A stretch of 7,257 nt of DNA from an uncultured Actinomycetes bacterium. GTDB taxonomy: Bacteria; Actinomycetota; Actinomycetes; S36-B12; UBA5976. Below, piece by piece: positions 4,851 through 7,257 of the stretch. Each line of letters opens with the position of its first letter. Positions within the stretch are counted from its first letter, which is position 1. The stretch spans positions 1 through 7,257 of the forward strand of contig CALBND010000169.1 in assembly GCA_937896305.1 (NCBI GenBank), in the 5' to 3' direction. A model generated the notes under the pieces. The model was not told the origin of the DNA. It saw only the letters and a program-made list of their open reading frames with translations, and searched no databases. The position numbers were made by a program, and so were the translations under genes.

Positions 4851-5767
4851 GCCCTGGGATGAGCCTTAGCAAACACTTCCCTTAGGCGCTCGATTGTGAC
4901 GTGGGTGTATTTCTGTGTTGTTGCTAAAGATGAATGTCCAAGTAGTTCTTGCACAATTCTTAAATCTGCCCCACCTTCTAGCATGTGGGTTGCAGCACTA
5001 TGCCTTAAATCATGAGGTGAAATATTTACTGCTTCATCGAGTTTAGAAATTGCCTTCGTGATAATTCTTCTAACTTGCCTTACATCTAGGCGATTTCCTC
5101 TGCTACCTAGAAAAAGAGCTATGTTTGATTTTTCGTTAACAAATTTGGTTCGAGCCAGTTCAACATATTTAGATACTGCTTCTTGCGCAGGTTTTCCAAA
5201 GGGTACGACTCTTTCTTTGTTTCCTTTACCAATAACTCGCATTGTGTTTCTAGACCAATCAATATCTTTCAAATTTAATCCCACTAATTCACCAACTCGT
5301 ATGCCAGATGCATAAAGAAGTTCCAATATTGCATGATCTCGAAACCTTATTTCAATTGAATCAAATTCATCATCTAATTTAGCTGATGAATCCATTAAAT
5401 CTTTGGCTTGTTTTTGACCTAATACATTGGGAAGAGTTTTATTTATTTTGGGTGAGGTAAGTCTGGTTCCAGGATCTGTTTTAATATGTCCTTTTTGAGT
5501 TAGCCATTTAGTAAAAACTCTGGCTGTACTGCTTCTTCTAGCAATTGTGGCAGTGGAGGAACCTCTTTGTTTTAAGTCTGCCAGCCAAAGTCTTAAAACA
5601 GATAAATCTAAATCTTGTAAATTTTTTACAGATTGATTTGTGGCAAATTGTAAAAGCAGTTCTAAATCAGTTTTGTAGGTTCGAATTGTGTTTTCACTCC
5701 GATTTTTTTCCCCAGCAAGATAATCAATGAAATCCTCCAATATCTTGGAAAACCAATCTTTTGACAT
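4847..5767 (-). CDS. xerC: tyrosine site-specific recombinase XerC
   Basis: Resolves chromosome dimers at dif together with XerD, in contact with FtsK at the division septum. The 306-residue protein is of standard length. It has an N-terminal SAM-like DNA-binding domain (about 8-95, with SENTIRTYKTDL) and a C-terminal catalytic domain with all expected residues: R157 (ASGIRVGEL), K181 (GKGNKERVVP), H252 and R255 (SPHDLRHSAATHML), H278 (LLGHSSLATTQ) and nucleophile Y287. The start is ATG 5767, 31 nt after the dprA stop, with only a weak purine stretch upstream. Its stop overlaps the stop of the convergent M23-like gene. Location beside dprA and upstream of rpsB matches the housekeeping actinobacterial XerC rather than a phage integrase; XerD would lie elsewhere. 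Confidence 0.93.
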   Translation of the reverse strand: MSKDWFSKILEDFIDYLAGEKNRSENTIRTYKTDLELLLQFATNQSVKNLQDLDLSVLRLWLADLKQRGSSTATIARRSSTARVFTKWLTQKGHIKTDPGTRLTSPKINKTLPNVLGQKQAKDLMDSSAKLDDEFDSIEIRFRDHAILELLYASGIRVGELVGLNLKDIDWSRNTMRVIGKGNKERVVPFGKPAQEAVSKYVELARTKFVNEKSNIALFLGSRGNRLDVRQVRRIITKAISKLDEAVNISPHDLRHSAATHMLEGGADLRIVQELLGHSSLATTQKYTHVTIERLREVFAKAHPRA

Positions 5768-5798
5768 ATCTCTATCGTCTCACATATTTGATTAATTT

Positions 5799-6947
5799 TT
5801 AAACTAAATCTCCCCTAGTTTCTACTCCTTTAACCAAACCCCATGAGTTTTCGATTTCGTAGGCAAAGTTATTTTGCTGCAATGTCTGTAAGAATTTGAT
5901 TACTTCTAGCTCATCAAATCCACTTTGTTTTGCTAATTCTGAGTATGTTTTCATGTTATCCAAATGCAAGTACCCATAAAATTCTTTTATCTCTGGCTCT
6001 AAGGTATCAAATTTACTTGTAATTTCTTTGGACTTTTGATTATTTATTCCTATGGGTGAAATAAGTTCTAAAATATCTGCTGCAGATGTCACAAGTTCTG
6101 CTTGATGTGATTTAACTAAATTATGACAACCAGCACTTTTTGGTGAATTAATATTACCAGGAAATGCCATAACGTTTCTATTTAATCTGTTTGCATGATT
6201 AGCAGTTGATATTGCTCCCGAGATTAGATCTGCTTCAACTACAACTACCCCTTTGGAAAGTGCTGCAATAATTCTGTTTCTTGCTAGAAATGAATGTCTT
6301 AATGGGGTGCGACCGGGTGGATATTCACTAACCAATAATCCCCTGCCTTGAATTTTTTCAAACAGTAATTCATTTTTACTAGGATATTTTTTATCTAGGC
6401 CGTTTGCTTGAACGCAAATAGTTTTCCCATTGGCATTAAGTGCCCCAAAATGTGCTGCAGTATCAATCCCACTTGCCCCACCAGAAATCACTGTTACTCC
6501 CGAACTTGCTAAATCAAATGCGATTTCTCCAGCAATCGAATTTCCATAAACTGTAGATTTCCTGGTTCCAACAATTCCCACAGCCAAATTTTGTAATAGT
6601 TCTAAATCTCCTTGATAAAAAATTCCCCAACATTTCTCTAGACCTAAATCATTTAATGAGCTTGGATATTTTTCATCGATTCTTGAAAGAAATTTTATTT
6701 CCGTTTTTTCCATGATCTTGAATAACTGCTCTATTTCATTTATTTGCTTGAGCCTGTTTTGTCTTCTTTTTTGCCTAGGTGTTTTTGCTGGTGTATCTAA
6801 TATCTCTGATATTAAATTTGAGTAGCCGCTTTTTTGAGCCTTTATCTGTGATTCTAGATCTGTTGAGTCTGAAATCCAGGCCAGAACTAAACAGGCTTCT
6901 TTTTCATTTTTAAGATTTAAATTTTTGGACACATTCCAATATGACAA
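5799..6947 (-). CDS. dprA: DNA-processing protein DprA
   Basis: DprA binds incoming single-stranded DNA and loads RecA during natural transformation. From the TTG at 6947 the protein has 382 residues: a variable N-terminal region (1-80), the Rossmann-like core with AVGIVGTRKSTVYG (122-135), VISGGASGIDTAAH (153-166), SEYPPGRTPLRHSFLARNR (207-225), IIAALSKGVVVVEA (226-239), SGAISTANHA (243-252) and FPGNI (262-266), then a winged-helix C-terminal domain (about 320-372). The core is intact. Start choice is uncertain: TTG 6947 and GTG 6932 (VSKNLN) are both possible, neither has a clear Shine-Dalgarno, and the family N-terminus is poorly conserved. Same strand as xerC, 31 nt upstream of it. DprA alone does not show competence, as many bacteria keep it without a visible uptake system. 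Confidence 0.93.
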   Translation of the reverse strand: MSYWNVSKNLNLKNEKEACLVLAWISDSTDLESQIKAQKSGYSNLISEILDTPAKTPRQKRRQNRLKQINEIEQLFKIMEKTEIKFLSRIDEKYPSSLNDLGLEKCWGIFYQGDLELLQNLAVGIVGTRKSTVYGNSIAGEIAFDLASSGVTVISGGASGIDTAAHFGALNANGKTICVQANGLDKKYPSKNELLFEKIQGRGLLVSEYPPGRTPLRHSFLARNRIIAALSKGVVVVEADLISGAISTANHANRLNRNVMAFPGNINSPKSAGCHNLVKSHQAELVTSAADILELISPIGINNQKSKEITSKFDTLEPEIKEFYGYLHLDNMKTYSELAKQSGFDELEVIKFLQTLQQNNFAYEIENSWGLVKGVETRGDLV

Positions 6948-6971
6948 TAAATCAAAGTTTAATTTTAATTA

Positions 6972-6977
6972 ATTATC
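6972..6977 (-). promoter_or_regulatory. candidate -10 element before dprA
   Basis: GATAAT on the minus strand (five of six matches to TATAAT) lies in the 70-base gap between the ureohydrolase and dprA, giving a start site near 6965, about 18 nt before the TTG. No convincing -35 is seen, and the gap is so AT-rich that a chance match is plausible. Confidence 0.2.
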
Positions 6978-7017
6978 GAACTGTGTATTAATTGAACTTG
7001 TGGAAAAAAAGTATTTT

Positions 7018-7257
7018 TTATCTTCCCTCAAGCAATGGCCTGGCTGGATTAATATTTTGTCCTGTTTTTAAAGCTTTTTTTCTTGCTGCTATGCCAGACA
7101 AAGCTTCTAAGACAACACGATTTGCTAACAAAGATGTTATTTCTGCATGATCATAGGCAGGTGCTACTTCAACAACATCCATACCTAAAACTGGTAATTC
7201 CATGGTTATTTTTCGAACAGCATCAAGTAGTTGTCGAGAAGTTAATCCACCCGGTTC
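7018..7257 (-). CDS. speB: agmatinase-family ureohydrolase, C-terminal part (5' end beyond window)
   Basis: The last 79 codons of a gene whose start lies past base 7257. The visible frame begins EPGGLTSRQLLDAVRKI and continues GMDVVEVAPAYDHAEITSLLA, the classic C-terminal pattern of ureohydrolases (agmatinase, guanidinobutyrase, formiminoglutamase relatives). These use two manganese ions to release urea from guanidino compounds; agmatinase makes putrescine. The metal-binding aspartates and histidines are upstream and not visible, so substrate is inferred from the DVVEVAPAYDHAEIT wording, which most resembles agmatinases. The end RPLLEGR followed by TAA is somewhat longer than in many homologues. 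An ATG at 7203 is internal, not a start, because the motif continues upstream of it. Same strand as dprA, 70 nt apart. Confidence 0.8.
   Translation of the reverse strand, partial: EPGGLTSRQLLDAVRKITMELPVLGMDVVEVAPAYDHAEITSLLANRVVLEALSGIAARKKALKTGQNINPARPLLEGR

Noticed and set aside
6961..6990. TTAATTAA-type palindromes and near repeats before dprA
   Set aside because: Low-complexity AT-rich sequence in which such symmetry is expected by chance.
7004..7027. A-rich/T-rich inverted repeat just after the ureohydrolase stop as a terminator
   Set aside because: The stem is nearly all A-U with a bulge, and no U-tract follows it; too weak to call.

Overview
The window looks like the chromosome of a low-GC actinobacterium with a streamlined genome, in the style of the freshwater Nanopelagicales (acI) or marine Actinomarinales. 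The evidence is the actinobacterial N-terminus and acidic C-terminal tail of RpsB, the gene order rpsB-tsf-pyrH-frr-cdsA-rlmN, a secreted M23-like protein divergent from rpsB, and the nearby xerC and dprA. Lines sampled by eye are about 35-40% G+C, and intergenic gaps are short. The genus cannot be settled from the sequence alone.

Layout. Six genes on the minus strand (4080 down to 1) form one operon: rpsB (ribosomal protein S2), tsf (EF-Ts), pyrH (UMP kinase), frr (ribosome recycling factor), cdsA (CDP-diacylglycerol synthase) and rlmN (rRNA/tRNA A-methylating enzyme, cut by the window edge). It joins translation to nucleotide and phospholipid supply. Junctions are very tight: tsf, pyrH and frr lie in one continuous reading frame separated only by stop codons, and cdsA and rlmN do the same.

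The 335-base gap between rpsB and the M23-like gene is the most interesting part. It holds a good promoter for the rpsB operon, two perfect inverted repeats over that promoter, and an apparent leader of about 290 nt. Its centre is a GC-rich island (52% against 27% on both sides, counted by hand) that can fold into a multi-helix RNA with an 8-bp pseudoknot. The pseudoknot and a neighbouring 9-bp hairpin cannot form together, so this is a candidate regulatory RNA for S2/EF-Ts synthesis that I do not recognise from any named family.

On the plus strand, a small secreted M23-like protein (4416-4850) starts next to the rpsB promoter. It lacks some canonical catalytic histidines and ends tail-to-tail with xerC, the two stop codons overlapping. 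The rest is minus strand: xerC (chromosome-dimer recombinase), dprA (DNA processing in natural transformation) and the 3' end of an agmatinase-type ureohydrolase gene (7257-7018). The ureohydrolase sits where comM often precedes dprA in actinobacteria.

I saw no insertion sequence, CRISPR array, tRNA, rRNA or prophage. The possible novelty is the rpsB leader and its divergent promoter region; the protein-coding content is ordinary.
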